This document shows, piece by piece, positions 35,381-44,339 of a DNA stretch of 64,000 nt. The stretch spans positions 46,797-110,796 of the forward strand of contig NZ_JAMLJN010000008.1 of assembly GCF_023634865.1 (NCBI RefSeq). Reading direction: 5' to 3'. Source of the stretch: Flavobacterium fragile. Lineage in GTDB: Bacteria; Bacteroidota; Bacteroidia; Flavobacteriales; Flavobacteriaceae. The stretch's first letter is position 1. Every line of letters begins with the position of its first letter. Made by a program: the position numbers and the translations under genes. The notes beneath the pieces are model-generated. The model saw nothing but the letters and a program-made list of their open reading frames with translations, was not told where the DNA came from and did not search any database.

Positions 35381-35480
35381 GTTTCAAGTTTCAAGTTTCA
35401 GGTTAAATTGCTAATTTTACCATCTGTTTTCAACTTGAAACTTTAAACTTGACTCAAGGCAATGACGAACTGAGCGAAGC
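35381..35480. repeat. Mixed GTTTCAAGTTTCAAG repeat tract between the KAS III and methyltransferase genes
   Basis: GTTTCAAG units (35381-35402) are followed by an inverted version (CAACTTGAAACTTTAAACTTGA, 35431-35452), then AATGACGAACTGAGCGAAGC, a motif also typical of flavobacterial dispersed repeats. The tract fills most of the 120-base gap; no gene is seen. Confidence 0.5.
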
Positions 35481-35495
35481 TAAACAAACTTTATA

Positions 35496-36029
35496 ATGTA
35501 CGAAAAAACATATCCGAGCAAACGATTCAATATCACTTTAGATTTTCTAAAAAAACATATTAAAACTTCTGAAACCATTTTTGATTTAGGCGTTCCAAAT
35601 CCTTTTTCAAAAATTATGGTAGATAATGGTTATACTGTTATCAATACTAAAGGTGAAGACATCGATAATGATCAATCGGCACTTCAAAACGAGAATTATT
35701 CTGTGTTTACAGGTTTTGAAATTTTCGAACATTTACTAAATCCTTATACAGTTTTACAAAATGTAAAAGCGGATAAAATTTTAATTTCGATTCCTTTGCG
35801 TTTGTGGTTTTCTCCGGCTTATCGTAGCAAAACCGATATGTGGGACAGACATTATCACGAATTCGAAGATTGGCAATTGGATTGGCTTTTAGAAAAAACA
35901 GGATTCAAAATTGTTGACAAAGTAAAATTCACACATCCGGTTAAGAAAATTGGTTTTAGACCTTTACTGAGATGGTTTACTCCGAGATATTATTTGGTTT
36001 ATGCTGAGAGAGTAAAAAGTGATAAGTAA
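35496..36029 (+). CDS. Class I SAM-dependent methyltransferase
   Basis: 177 residues. The SAM-binding motif I is FDLGVPNPFSK (about 30-40), acidic end of strand 2 follows at TKGED, and motif post-I is FEIFEHLLNPY, as in many small-molecule or glycan methyltransferases of this type. It is shorter than most, with an abbreviated C-terminal region. It lies directly before a family 2 glycosyltransferase, so its substrate may be a glycan or glycolipid; this is inference. Confidence 0.82.
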   Translation: MYEKTYPSKRFNITLDFLKKHIKTSETIFDLGVPNPFSKIMVDNGYTVINTKGEDIDNDQSALQNENYSVFTGFEIFEHLLNPYTVLQNVKADKILISIPLRLWFSPAYRSKTDMWDRHYHEFEDWQLDWLLEKTGFKIVDKVKFTHPVKKIGFRPLLRWFTPRYYLVYAERVKSDK

Positions 36030-36036
36030 CAAACAA

Positions 36037-36885
36037 ATGAAATACTACATTATCATTCCCGCTTACAATGAAGAAGCTTTTATGAGCTTAACTTTGCAAT
36101 CATTAGTAGAACAAACCGTTTTACCAACAAAAATTGTAGTGGTGAATGATAATTCTACCGATAAAACTCCGGAAATTGTTTCTGAATTTGCTTCTAAATA
36201 TCCGTTTATCACTTTAGTGAATAAAAAATCAGATGCGATTCATTTGCCTGGAAGTAAAGTGATTCAAGCATTTCATGAAGGAGAAAAAAATATTGATGAC
36301 AATTATGACATTATCGTAAAAGTAGATGCTGATTTGATTTTTCCAAAGAACTACTTTGAAACCATCATCAAACATTTTCAATCCGATGAACGAATTGGAA
36401 TGGCGGGTGGCTTTTGTTACATCGAGAAAAACGGCAATTGGGTTTTAGAAAATTTAACCGATAAAGACCATATTCGCGGTGCTTTAAAGGCTTACAGAAA
36501 AGAAACCTTCAAACAAATTGGAGGATTAAAACCACAAATGGGTTGGGATACCGTTGACGAATTACTTTGTAAATTCTACCATTGGAAAGTTGTAACAGAT
36601 GAAAGTTTGCACGTAAAACATTTAAAACCAACAGGCGCTAGTTATAACCAAGCGGCGAGATTCAAACAAGGAGAAGCATTCTACACCTTAGGTTATGGAT
36701 TTTTTATCACAGCCGTTGCTTCTTTAAAATTAGCCATGCGAAAAGGAAAACCTTTGTTGTTTTTAGATTACATCAAAGGTTTTTGGAAAGCCAAAAGAGA
36801 AAACAAAACCATGTTGGTAACACCTGAACAAGCAAAATTTGTTAGAAAATATCGTTGGCAGAAGATGAAAGAAAAGTTATTTTAA
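36037..36885 (+). CDS. Glycosyltransferase family 2
   Basis: 282 residues from the ATG at 36037 (an in-frame GTG 18 bases earlier overlaps the preceding gene and is less likely). GT-A fold: YYIIIPAYNEEAF at the start, nucleotide-binding VVNDNSTDKT, the DxD motif in KVDADLIFP, and the acceptor-side GGLKPQMGWDTVDE. A hydrophobic stretch near FFITAVASLKL suggests membrane contact. It starts 7 bases after the methyltransferase stop, so the two are coupled. Acceptor and sugar unknown. Confidence 0.9.
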   Translation: MKYYIIIPAYNEEAFMSLTLQSLVEQTVLPTKIVVVNDNSTDKTPEIVSEFASKYPFITLVNKKSDAIHLPGSKVIQAFHEGEKNIDDNYDIIVKVDADLIFPKNYFETIIKHFQSDERIGMAGGFCYIEKNGNWVLENLTDKDHIRGALKAYRKETFKQIGGLKPQMGWDTVDELLCKFYHWKVVTDESLHVKHLKPTGASYNQAARFKQGEAFYTLGYGFFITAVASLKLAMRKGKPLLFLDYIKGFWKAKRENKTMLVTPEQAKFVRKYRWQKMKEKLF

Positions 36886-36949
36886 TCTTTTCCATAAAAA
36901 TATAGTATTTTTACTGCTCACTAGAAACCGAACACAGAACACTATCAAA

Positions 36950-37696
36950 ATGATGCTCATTCGCTACTTATCGCAAATAGGAAAATACTTCATCATGTTG
37001 AAAGAAATTTTCAACAAGCCTACAAAATGGTCGGCGATGAAACAACTAATTCTTAAAGAAGTTGATGATTTAATTATCGATTCGCTTGGAATTGTATCTT
37101 TCATATCATTTTTCGTTGGTGGTGTTGTGGCTATTCAAACAGCGTTGAATTTAACTAACCCGTTAATTCCTAAATTTTTAATTGGATTTGCAACACGTCA
37201 ATCCGTTATTTTAGAGTTTGCTCCTACTTTTATTTCCATCATCATGGCTGGGAAAATGGGTTCATTTATAACTTCTAGTATTGGAACGATGCGTGTTACG
37301 GAACAAATAGACGCTTTGGAAGTTATGGGTGTAAATTCTTTAAACTATTTAGTTTTCCCAAAAATCATTGCATTGTTTTTGTATCCTTTTGTGATTGGAT
37401 TAAGTATGTTTTTAGGTGTTTTTGGTGGTTGGATGGCAGCCGTTTATGGAGGTTTCACCACAAGTTTCGAATTCACCACTGGATTGCAAGCTGAATTTAT
37501 TCCATTTCACATAACATATGCTTTCATAAAAACTTTTGTATTTGCTTTTATTTTAGCAACTATTCCTTCATTTCATGGTTATTACATGAAGGGTGGCGCT
37601 TTAGAAGTGGGTAAAGCGAGTACGGTTTCATTTGTTTGGACATCGGTAGTTATTATTTTAATGAACTTTATATTAACGCAACTTCTTTTAAGCTAA
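36950..37696 (+). CDS. MlaE-family ABC transporter permease
   Basis: 248 residues with five or so membrane helices and the MlaE signature (IVSFISFFVGGVVAIQTA; EFAPTFISIIMAGKMGSF; GTMRVTEQIDALEVMGVN). It is the inner-membrane core of the Mla phospholipid transporter, which moves lipids between the inner and outer membranes. Its stop codon overlaps the start of the ATPase gene. The usual next gene, an MCE-domain substrate-binding protein (MlaD), is not here: a convergent gene follows instead. Confidence 0.92.
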   Translation: MMLIRYLSQIGKYFIMLKEIFNKPTKWSAMKQLILKEVDDLIIDSLGIVSFISFFVGGVVAIQTALNLTNPLIPKFLIGFATRQSVILEFAPTFISIIMAGKMGSFITSSIGTMRVTEQIDALEVMGVNSLNYLVFPKIIALFLYPFVIGLSMFLGVFGGWMAAVYGGFTTSFEFTTGLQAEFIPFHITYAFIKTFVFAFILATIPSFHGYYMKGGALEVGKASTVSFVWTSVVIILMNFILTQLLLS

Positions 37697-38466
37697 TGAT
37701 TGAAGTAAAAAATATCGTAAAAAAGTTTGGCGAACAAACCGTTTTAAAAGGAGTTTCTACTCGTTTTGAAGCTGGAATGACCAATCTCATCATTGGGCAA
37801 AGTGGTTCTGGAAAAACTGTTTTTTTAAAATCATTATTAGGAATTCACACACCAGATAGCGGCACTATTTCTTTTGATGGTAGAATTTATTCTGAACTTT
37901 CAAATGATGAAAGACGTGAGTTAAGAACAGAAATCGGGATGGTATTTCAAGGAAGTGCGCTTTTTGATAGTATGACTGTGGAGGAAAATGTTGGATTTCC
38001 CTTAAAAATGTTTACCAATAAAACTGCAAAAGAAATTAAAGAACGAGTTGATTTTGTAATTGACAGAGTTCACTTAGTAAATGCACACCAAAAAAGACCT
38101 TCTGAAATTTCAGGTGGAATGCAAAAACGTGTGGCGATTGCTAGAGCTATAGTAAACAATCCGAAATATCTGTTTTGTGATGAACCAAATTCGGGCTTAG
38201 ACCCCAAAACAGCTATTGTAATTGATAACTTAATTCAAGAAATTACTAAAGAATACAACATTACCACCGTGATTAACACACACGACATGAACTCGGTAAT
38301 GGAAATTGGCGAAAAAATTGTGTTCTTAAAAAATGGTTTATTAGAATGGGAAGGTTCGAACAAAGAAATATTCAAAACCGATAACGAAGCGGTTACCGAT
38401 TTTGTATATTCTTCAGAATTATTCAAACGCGTTCGAAAAATGTATTTAGAGGATGATGTAAAATAG
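37696..38466 (+). CDS. MlaF-type ABC transporter ATP-binding protein
   Basis: 256 residues from the ATG at 37696, which overlaps the permease stop codon by one base (TAATG). Walker A GQSGSGKT (34-41), signature ISGGM (138-142), Walker B YLFCDEPNSGLDP (158-170). The Asn-Ser-Gly in place of Thr-Ser-Gly is frequent in MlaF. With the MlaE-like partner it should drive lipid movement at the inner membrane. Convergent with manC, two bases apart. Confidence 0.93.
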   Translation: MIEVKNIVKKFGEQTVLKGVSTRFEAGMTNLIIGQSGSGKTVFLKSLLGIHTPDSGTISFDGRIYSELSNDERRELRTEIGMVFQGSALFDSMTVEENVGFPLKMFTNKTAKEIKERVDFVIDRVHLVNAHQKRPSEISGGMQKRVAIARAIVNNPKYLFCDEPNSGLDPKTAIVIDNLIQEITKEYNITTVINTHDMNSVMEIGEKIVFLKNGLLEWEGSNKEIFKTDNEAVTDFVYSSELFKRVRKMYLEDDVK

Positions 38467-38468
38467 TG

Positions 38469-39524
38469 CTACTGAATCTTAGACACTATTTGCTTAATAT
38501 CTTGCTCTTTATTTTTTGGGTAGATCAACAGCACATCGTCTTTGTCTACGATAATGTAATCCGTTAAACCATCAATTACCACTAATTTTTTACCTTCAGT
38601 TCGGATGATATTATTGGTTGCATTTTCAAGATAAACTGAAGCGTTTACTACGGCATTTTCTTGTTCGTCTTTTGGTAATTTGTCATATAACGACCCCCAA
38701 GTTCCTAAATCGTTCCAATCGAAAGTAGCTGGCAATACATATACATTTTGCGCTTTCTCTAAGATAGCATAATCGACAGAAATATTTTGCGCTAACGGAT
38801 AATTATCTCTTATAAAAGCTTCTTCATTTGGCGTATTTAAAACCTCATAACCATTCATGAAATGATTATACATCACTGGTTGAAATTCTTCATACGCTTT
38901 TAAAACGGTTTTAGCACTCCAAACGAAAATTCCTGCATTCCAAAGAAAATTTCGGCTCTGGATGAATTTTCTTGCCGTTGCATAATCTGGTTTTTCTCTG
39001 AATTGTTTTACTTTTTTGATGGGACGAGAATCTAATTTATCAAACTCGATATAACCATAACCCGTGTTAGCAAATGTAGGCAAAATTCCTAGAGTCATTA
39101 AATTTTCATCGCGCTCACAAAAATCAAAAGCATACTGAAGGTTAGAACAAAACTGCACTTCGTCTTCAATCCAATGATCAGAAGGAGCCACTACCATAAC
39201 GGCATCTGGATTTTGTTTTTTTATTTTCAAAGAAGCGTACAAGATACAAGGCGCAGTGTTTCGCATGGCAGGTTCCAAAACAATTTGCTCTTGTTGAATC
39301 ATCGGAAGTTGTTCCAAAACTATATCGTTATAAGCCTCATTAGTTAAAATAAGAATGTTTTCTTTAGGAATAATTTGAGACAAACGCGTGAACGTTTTTT
39401 GAATTAAGGTTTCGCCAGTTCCTAACATATCGTGAAATTGCTTAGGAAATTCGGTTGTACTTACTGGCCAGAATCGAGAACCAACTCCGCCAGCCATTAT
39501 GATTGCGTAATAATTTTTGTTCAT
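38469..39524 (-). CDS. Mannose-1-phosphate guanylyltransferase
   Basis: 351 residues. It makes GDP-mannose from mannose-1-phosphate and GTP for glycan synthesis. The nucleotidyltransferase motif AGGVGSRFWPVST (12-24) with FPKQF, the central VVAPSDHWI and EKPDYATA segments match the ManC/GMP family; no phosphomannose isomerase domain is present (single-function short form). It follows the SprT-like gene after 18 bases on the same strand, so probably shares its transcript. Confidence 0.93.
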   Translation of the reverse strand: MNKNYYAIIMAGGVGSRFWPVSTTEFPKQFHDMLGTGETLIQKTFTRLSQIIPKENILILTNEAYNDIVLEQLPMIQQEQIVLEPAMRNTAPCILYASLKIKKQNPDAVMVVAPSDHWIEDEVQFCSNLQYAFDFCERDENLMTLGILPTFANTGYGYIEFDKLDSRPIKKVKQFREKPDYATARKFIQSRNFLWNAGIFVWSAKTVLKAYEEFQPVMYNHFMNGYEVLNTPNEEAFIRDNYPLAQNISVDYAILEKAQNVYVLPATFDWNDLGTWGSLYDKLPKDEQENAVVNASVYLENATNNIIRTEGKKLVVIDGLTDYIIVDKDDVLLIYPKNKEQDIKQIVSKIQ

Positions 39525-39542
39525 TTTGTATCTTTTTTGTTG

Positions 39543-40151
39543 CTAGTACTTATTTGGCAACAATTCTACTTCAGCATTCGGTTGAAACAAATACAAACGC
39601 CCCGAACTAATCTCTAAACATTCGTATCGTTTAACTCTTAATGCTATTTTCTTAAAAATTTTCCCATTGTGAATTCTAAAATGACTTCCCATTGGAATTT
39701 CAAAGATATAATTTTTATCGGTTTCTTTTTGGTCAAATAGTTTTAAAGCGATGGCTAATTTTGCATCGGTATCGCTACTCGCTTTCGGATTTCTGAAATG
39801 TTTGGCAAGTAATGGCAACAATTGATGCGGAAATATTTCAGGACGAATAAATGGCACCATCAAACGTTGGAAAGTAAGCTTCCATTCTTCTCCATGCGGT
39901 TTTATGAGTCGGCCGTATTTTTCAAAAGCAACCAAATGAGCAATCTCGTGAATCAGAGTAATTAAAAATCGGTATTTATTCAAACTAGCATTCACAGTAA
40001 TCAAATGATAGCCTTGCGCATCTTTTCGATAATCGCCATGGCGAGTTTGACGCTCGTTAACAATTTTAAGATGCACATGATTCGCTTTGATTAACTCAAA
40101 ACAAGGATGAACTGCGTGTTCAGGTAAGTATTTTTTTAATACGTCGCTCAT
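39543..40151 (-). CDS. SprT-like zinc metallopeptidase
   Basis: 202 residues. HEIAH (68-72) with a later His86 in KPHGEEW is the zinc motif of the SprT/Spartan family, whose eukaryotic members degrade DNA-protein crosslinks. A C-terminal part (about 130-202) is beta-rich with basic residues but lacks the Cys-rich zinc ribbon of E. coli SprT. It is not the gliding protein also named SprT. Its start codon overlaps the stop of the DinD-like gene by one base, indicating coupled translation. Confidence 0.85.
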   Translation of the reverse strand: MSDVLKKYLPEHAVHPCFELIKANHVHLKIVNERQTRHGDYRKDAQGYHLITVNASLNKYRFLITLIHEIAHLVAFEKYGRLIKPHGEEWKLTFQRLMVPFIRPEIFPHQLLPLLAKHFRNPKASSDTDAKLAIALKLFDQKETDKNYIFEIPMGSHFRIHNGKIFKKIALRVKRYECLEISSGRLYLFQPNAEVELLPNKY

Positions 40152-40990
40152 TATTTTTTATTTCCTGAGCTTTTAGATTTCAATAATAACTTTGCATTTG
40201 AACTTGAAACTACTTTTTGACCTGTTTTAGCTTCTAATTCTTTTCTAGCTACATTAGCAACATTTCCGCCTTGTTTGGCAACGTTTATATTATCTTCGAA
40301 TGTATCTGGATTTACTGCTTTTGAAATATCTTTTGTAGAAGCTTCTGCTAACATATTCAAAATTAATTCTGTATTGGTCATATTATCACGAAGATTTTCC
40401 TTCTTTAAACCTTTTAGAATTTTATATTCTTTAGTGGTTTTTCCTGACCAAGATTGTGTAATAATATCGGTTAAAATAGCAAATTGTTGTCCTTCTTTAA
40501 TTCCTCTGCTTTTCCACTCATCAGTTAATTCTTTACGAATTTCTATGCTTTTTAATCTTTGATTAATCCAACTTTCAGAATATCCTAATTGTATATATTG
40601 GTTCAGAGCTCTATCGATTGAAATTTCAGGATCTTGTAATTCATCTAAACGTTCAACGGCAATTTGGGCTAACCATAATTTAAAGGGTTCCGCTTTTGGT
40701 GAAGGAATGGATTGAATTAATCGAAAAAGTTGTTCTGTATCTGCAACATCGGTTAGTCGCATTTTACCATCAGGAGCTTGCATTTTCAACTGTCCGATTT
40801 TATCGGACACTTCACTTCCTTCTTTAATTAACTTTGATTTTAAATCACTCCAATACTTTCTTGGACGATCACTATTGGTTAAAACTTCTATCACATCAAT
40901 AATAGAAACATACCACTTTTCTTGCTCTGCATCCCAGGCGGTTCTTACTTTTTTATCTTCAAATAATTGAATGGCGTTTACTTTTGTCAT
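40151..40990 (-). CDS. BRO-N / DinD-like protein
   Basis: 279 residues. The N-terminal BRO-type domain (about 5-110: IQLFEDKKVRTAWD, WYVSIIDVIEVLTNSD, YWSDLKSKL) matches phage antirepressors and E. coli DinD (DNA-damage-inducible protein D). The rest is helical and basic at the end (LLLKSKSSGNKK). Size and full-length layout fit DinD better than a phage antirepressor; nothing nearby looks phage-derived. It is coupled to the SprT-like peptidase gene. Role unknown; a DNA-damage link is suggested by name and neighbour only. Confidence 0.82.
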   Translation of the reverse strand: MTKVNAIQLFEDKKVRTAWDAEQEKWYVSIIDVIEVLTNSDRPRKYWSDLKSKLIKEGSEVSDKIGQLKMQAPDGKMRLTDVADTEQLFRLIQSIPSPKAEPFKLWLAQIAVERLDELQDPEISIDRALNQYIQLGYSESWINQRLKSIEIRKELTDEWKSRGIKEGQQFAILTDIITQSWSGKTTKEYKILKGLKKENLRDNMTNTELILNMLAEASTKDISKAVNPDTFEDNINVAKQGGNVANVARKELEAKTGQKVVSSSNAKLLLKSKSSGNKK

Positions 40991-41027
40991 GGTCTTATAA
41001 TTTAAATGAAATACAATTTACGAAAAA

Positions 41028-41711
41028 TTACGGAGTTGAAGATGAAACTTGCAATACTTTTCCGTTGTAATATTTGTTTCCTGTTAAAGCAAAATCGAAT
41101 ATATAATCTGCCATTTCTTTTGCTGAAAGTGGCGCCTCATAACCTGGAAAAGCTTCTTGTAACATTTCGGTATTCACCGCTCCAAGAGCTAAAACATTAA
41201 AAGCAATTCCTTGTTCTTTGTATTCTTCTGCTAATAATTCTGATAAAGTAATTACAGCACCTTTGCTTGACGAATAAGCAGCTAAACCAGCGAATTTCAT
41301 ACTACCTTGAATTCCACCCATTGAACTTATAGTTACCACATGGCTTCCTTTTTCCATAAAGGGAATACATATTTTTGTTAATTCAGCCACTGCAAAAACA
41401 TTGACTTTATAGATACCCTGAAATTCCTCTGAAGTAATTTGTGTAAAAGGTTTATTCAATAAACTTCCAGCATTATGAATCAAAACATCTACTTTTTTCC
41501 AAGTTTGCTGAATGAATTTTTCTACTTGTAATACTTCATCTGGATTAGAAATATCAATTGACAAACACGAAATATTTGAATGTTCTATTAAAGCTTGAGG
41601 AGTTTTACGCGAAATAGCGAGTACCTGATGACCCGCATTCGCAAATTGTAAGGCTAGTTCATAACCAATCCCACGAGAAGTTCCGGTTAAGATGATGTGT
41701 TTACTTTTCAT
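41028..41711 (-). CDS. SDR-family NAD(P)-dependent oxidoreductase
   Basis: 227 residues. Rossmann motif TGTSRGIG (9-16), HNAGSLL (about 79-85), Ser near 129-130 and Tyr146-x3-Lys150 (YSSSK) give a complete classical short-chain dehydrogenase. TSRG at the cofactor loop and an Arg nearby favour NADP. It overlaps the end of the upstream M28 peptidase gene by 11 bases. The substrate cannot be predicted. Confidence 0.9.
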   Translation of the reverse strand: MKSKHIILTGTSRGIGYELALQFANAGHQVLAISRKTPQALIEHSNISCLSIDISNPDEVLQVEKFIQQTWKKVDVLIHNAGSLLNKPFTQITSEEFQGIYKVNVFAVAELTKICIPFMEKGSHVVTISSMGGIQGSMKFAGLAAYSSSKGAVITLSELLAEEYKEQGIAFNVLALGAVNTEMLQEAFPGYEAPLSAKEMADYIFDFALTGNKYYNGKVLQVSSSTP

Positions 41712-42666
41712 TTAATTTGATTTCTTTTTTTGGGGCATTTATCATTTTTTCTAAAACTAGAATTGTTTTCGAAATTACAGTTGTCATGTGTTTGGTATCC
41801 ATTAATTCAAACTCGTCATCAGGTTGGTGATAGAATTGGAAATTTTCAAAATCGAAAGTGGACACCGTTTGTGCTGGAACATTGAATTCAGTGAAAAAAG
41901 GATAATTATCAGACGCTCTAAACAACATATATTTGGTTTCAATTGGTAAATATCCTACTAACTTTTCTCCTGCATATTCATTCATTGTGGTTGCCATGTT
42001 TGATTTACCAAAACCTGTTAAATAGAAATCCATTCCTTTGTCTTTCATTGGCACACCTATCATTTCAAAATTGAACATGAAATACAAATCCATTTTTTGT
42101 TCTTTCAATTTAGCAGCCAAATGCTTCGAACCTAAAAGTCCTTTTTCCTCTGCTGAAAAAAATACAAAAAGTACACTTCGCTTGTTGTTTTTGAATTTCG
42201 CGAAATATTTAGCTACTTCAGTAACCGCTGTGGTTCCTGTCGCATTATCATTGGCTCCATTTACAATTACATCGCCATTTACACCATTTTGCAACATCCC
42301 GATATGATCATAATGCGCACCGATTACGACAAATTCGTTTTTCAATTTTTTATCCGTTCCTTCGATATAACCTACTATATTATATGCCGTTTTATCATAA
42401 TTAGAAAGCGTGTCGCGATACGTTTTAAAATAAGGTTTTATACCGTTTTCTTGAAGTAAATTTTCCAAATAAACAGCAGCTTTCTCAATTCCTTCACTAC
42501 CCGAATCTCTTCCTTCTAGTTCATCTGAAGTTAAATAAGACAAAGTTTTAATTACATTTTCCTCCGCAACTTGGTAATTTAAATTAGAAATATTTTTCGA
42601 ACTAACATTGGTTTGTGCATGCAATGATAACCCAATCAAAGAGAAAAGCAGTACAATTTTTTTCAT
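41701..42666 (-). CDS. Exported M28-family zinc aminopeptidase
   Basis: 321 residues with a signal peptide (about 1-17, SLHAQ). The M28 di-zinc site is visible: His118 and Asp120 in GAHYDHIG, Asp140 in GANDNATG, Glu173-Glu174 in FFSAEEKGLLG, and a late Asp/His near FDFENFQFYHQPDDEF. It removes N-terminal residues from peptides in the periplasm or outside, consistent with the other peptidases of this window. Followed by an overlapping SDR gene. Confidence 0.92.
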   Translation of the reverse strand: MKKIVLLFSLIGLSLHAQTNVSSKNISNLNYQVAEENVIKTLSYLTSDELEGRDSGSEGIEKAAVYLENLLQENGIKPYFKTYRDTLSNYDKTAYNIVGYIEGTDKKLKNEFVVIGAHYDHIGMLQNGVNGDVIVNGANDNATGTTAVTEVAKYFAKFKNNKRSVLFVFFSAEEKGLLGSKHLAAKLKEQKMDLYFMFNFEMIGVPMKDKGMDFYLTGFGKSNMATTMNEYAGEKLVGYLPIETKYMLFRASDNYPFFTEFNVPAQTVSTFDFENFQFYHQPDDEFELMDTKHMTTVISKTILVLEKMINAPKKEIKLNEK

Positions 42667-42692
42667 AGCATTTTAGTTTTAGTAAAAATAAA

Positions 42693-42717
42693 AAAATCCC
42701 GAGTAAATCGGGATTTT
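42693..42717 (-). terminator. Intrinsic terminator after pdhC
   Basis: A 10-bp stem AAAATCCCGA / TCGGGATTTT with a 5-base loop, followed by T on the minus strand, separates pdhC from the M28 gene. Confidence 0.88.
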
Positions 42718-42738
42718 GTATGATAAATTTAACACTTA

Positions 42739-44334
42739 TTAGGCTAACATTGTTACTGGATTTTCCATAAACGCTTTGAACGTTTGTAAGAATTGAGCTC
42801 CTGTTGCTCCGTCCACAGTTCTGTGATCGCAAGCTAAAGTAACAGTCATAGTGTTTCCAACTACGATGTGCCCATTTTTTACAACTGGTTTTTCAACAAT
42901 AGCACCCACAGATAAAATAGCTGAATTGGGTTGATTGATAATTGAGGTAAACGATTGAATTCCGAACATTCCTAAATTAGAAATTGTAAAAGTACTTCCT
43001 TCCATTTCTACTGGTTGAATTTTTTTCGCTTTAGCTCTTCCTGCCATGTCTTTTACTGATGTACCAATTTGAGTTAAACTCATTTGATCTGTAAATTTCA
43101 ATACTGGTACTACTAAACCATCTTCAACAGCAACAGCAACACCAATATTCACGTGGTGATTGATAACCATTGCATCTTCTCTCCATTGTGAATTTACTTG
43201 TGGATGTTTTTTCAATGCCATCGCACTTGCTTTGATTACCATATCATTAAAAGAAACTTTCGTATCAGGTAATCCGTTAATCATATTTCTTGAAGCAATA
43301 GCATTATCCATATCTAACTCAATTGTTAAATAGTAATGGGGTGCTGTAAATTTAGATTCTGATAATCGTCTCGCAATGGTTTTACGCATTTGCGAATTTT
43401 TGATTTCTTCTTGAAACACTTCTCCTGCTGGAACAAATGGTTTCACAGCTGCTACAGTATTTGAAGCTTCTGCAACGGCTTGAGATGGAGTTGCAACTGC
43501 AGATGAAGAGAAATTCTCTACATCCGATTTTACAATTCTTCCATTTTCACCAGAACCTTTTACTTGAGATAAATTGATTCCTTTTTCTTGCGCAATTTTT
43601 TTAGCTAAGGGAGAAGCGAAAACTCTACCTGAAGTAGATTGTTCTGCGATTGCTACTTCTTGAGAAACTACTTTTACTTCTTCAGTTTTTGGAACTTCAG
43701 CCACAGCACCAACTTTGTAGTTGGCTGCAATTCCTGAAACATCAGTTCCTGCTGGTCCTAAAATGGCTAAAACAGTATCCACTGGAGCAGAATCACCTTC
43801 TTGAACTCCGATATATAATAATGTTCCTGCATTAAAAGATTCGAATTCCATAGTAGCTTTATCCGTTTCGATTTCAGCTAAAATATCGCCTTCTTTTACA
43901 GTATCTCCTACTTTTTTCAACCAAGTTGCAACGGTTCCTGTTGTCATAGTATCTGATAAACGAGGCATCGTTACTACTTTTACACCAGCTGGCATCTCAA
44001 CTGCGCTCGATGTGACAGCTTTAGTTTCCTCTACAACCTTTTCTTCTTTAGTTTCAGTAGCTGTTCCACCACTTAATAAAGCAGATATATCTTCACCAGC
44101 TGTTCCAATAATAGCTAATAAAGAATCTACCGGAGCCGATTGTCCTTCTTGAATTCCGATGTGTAATAAAACACCGTCATGGAAAGATTCGAATTCCATG
44201 GTAGCTTTATCCGTTTCAATTTCGGCTAAAATATCACCTGTTTTAATGGTATCACCCACTTTTTTTAACCAAGTTGCTACAACTCCTTCGGTCATCGTAT
44301 CACTCAAACGGGGCATTGTTATAATTTGCGCCAT
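42739..44334 (-). CDS. pdhC: Dihydrolipoamide acetyltransferase (E2) of pyruvate dehydrogenase, two lipoyl domains
   Basis: 531 residues. Two N-terminal lipoyl domains with the lipoylated lysines Lys43 and Lys158 (both ETDKATMEFES), a peripheral-subunit-binding domain (about 235-270, FASPLAKKIAQEKGINL), and a C-terminal acetyltransferase domain with catalytic His in ACDHRTVDGA. It passes acetyl from E1 to CoA. pdhA (E1 alpha) ends 5 bases upstream. The E1 beta and E3 genes are not in this window. The two-lipoyl form is common in Flavobacteria. Confidence 0.96.
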   Translation of the reverse strand: MAQIITMPRLSDTMTEGVVATWLKKVGDTIKTGDILAEIETDKATMEFESFHDGVLLHIGIQEGQSAPVDSLLAIIGTAGEDISALLSGGTATETKEEKVVEETKAVTSSAVEMPAGVKVVTMPRLSDTMTTGTVATWLKKVGDTVKEGDILAEIETDKATMEFESFNAGTLLYIGVQEGDSAPVDTVLAILGPAGTDVSGIAANYKVGAVAEVPKTEEVKVVSQEVAIAEQSTSGRVFASPLAKKIAQEKGINLSQVKGSGENGRIVKSDVENFSSSAVATPSQAVAEASNTVAAVKPFVPAGEVFQEEIKNSQMRKTIARRLSESKFTAPHYYLTIELDMDNAIASRNMINGLPDTKVSFNDMVIKASAMALKKHPQVNSQWREDAMVINHHVNIGVAVAVEDGLVVPVLKFTDQMSLTQIGTSVKDMAGRAKAKKIQPVEMEGSTFTISNLGMFGIQSFTSIINQPNSAILSVGAIVEKPVVKNGHIVVGNTMTVTLACDHRTVDGATGAQFLQTFKAFMENPVTMLA

Positions 44335-44339
44335 AGTTC

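Noticed and set aside
40151..40990. Phage remnant around the BRO-domain gene
   Set aside because: Neighbours are chromosomal genes, there are no integrase, repeat ends or phage structural genes, and the full-length layout fits DinD.
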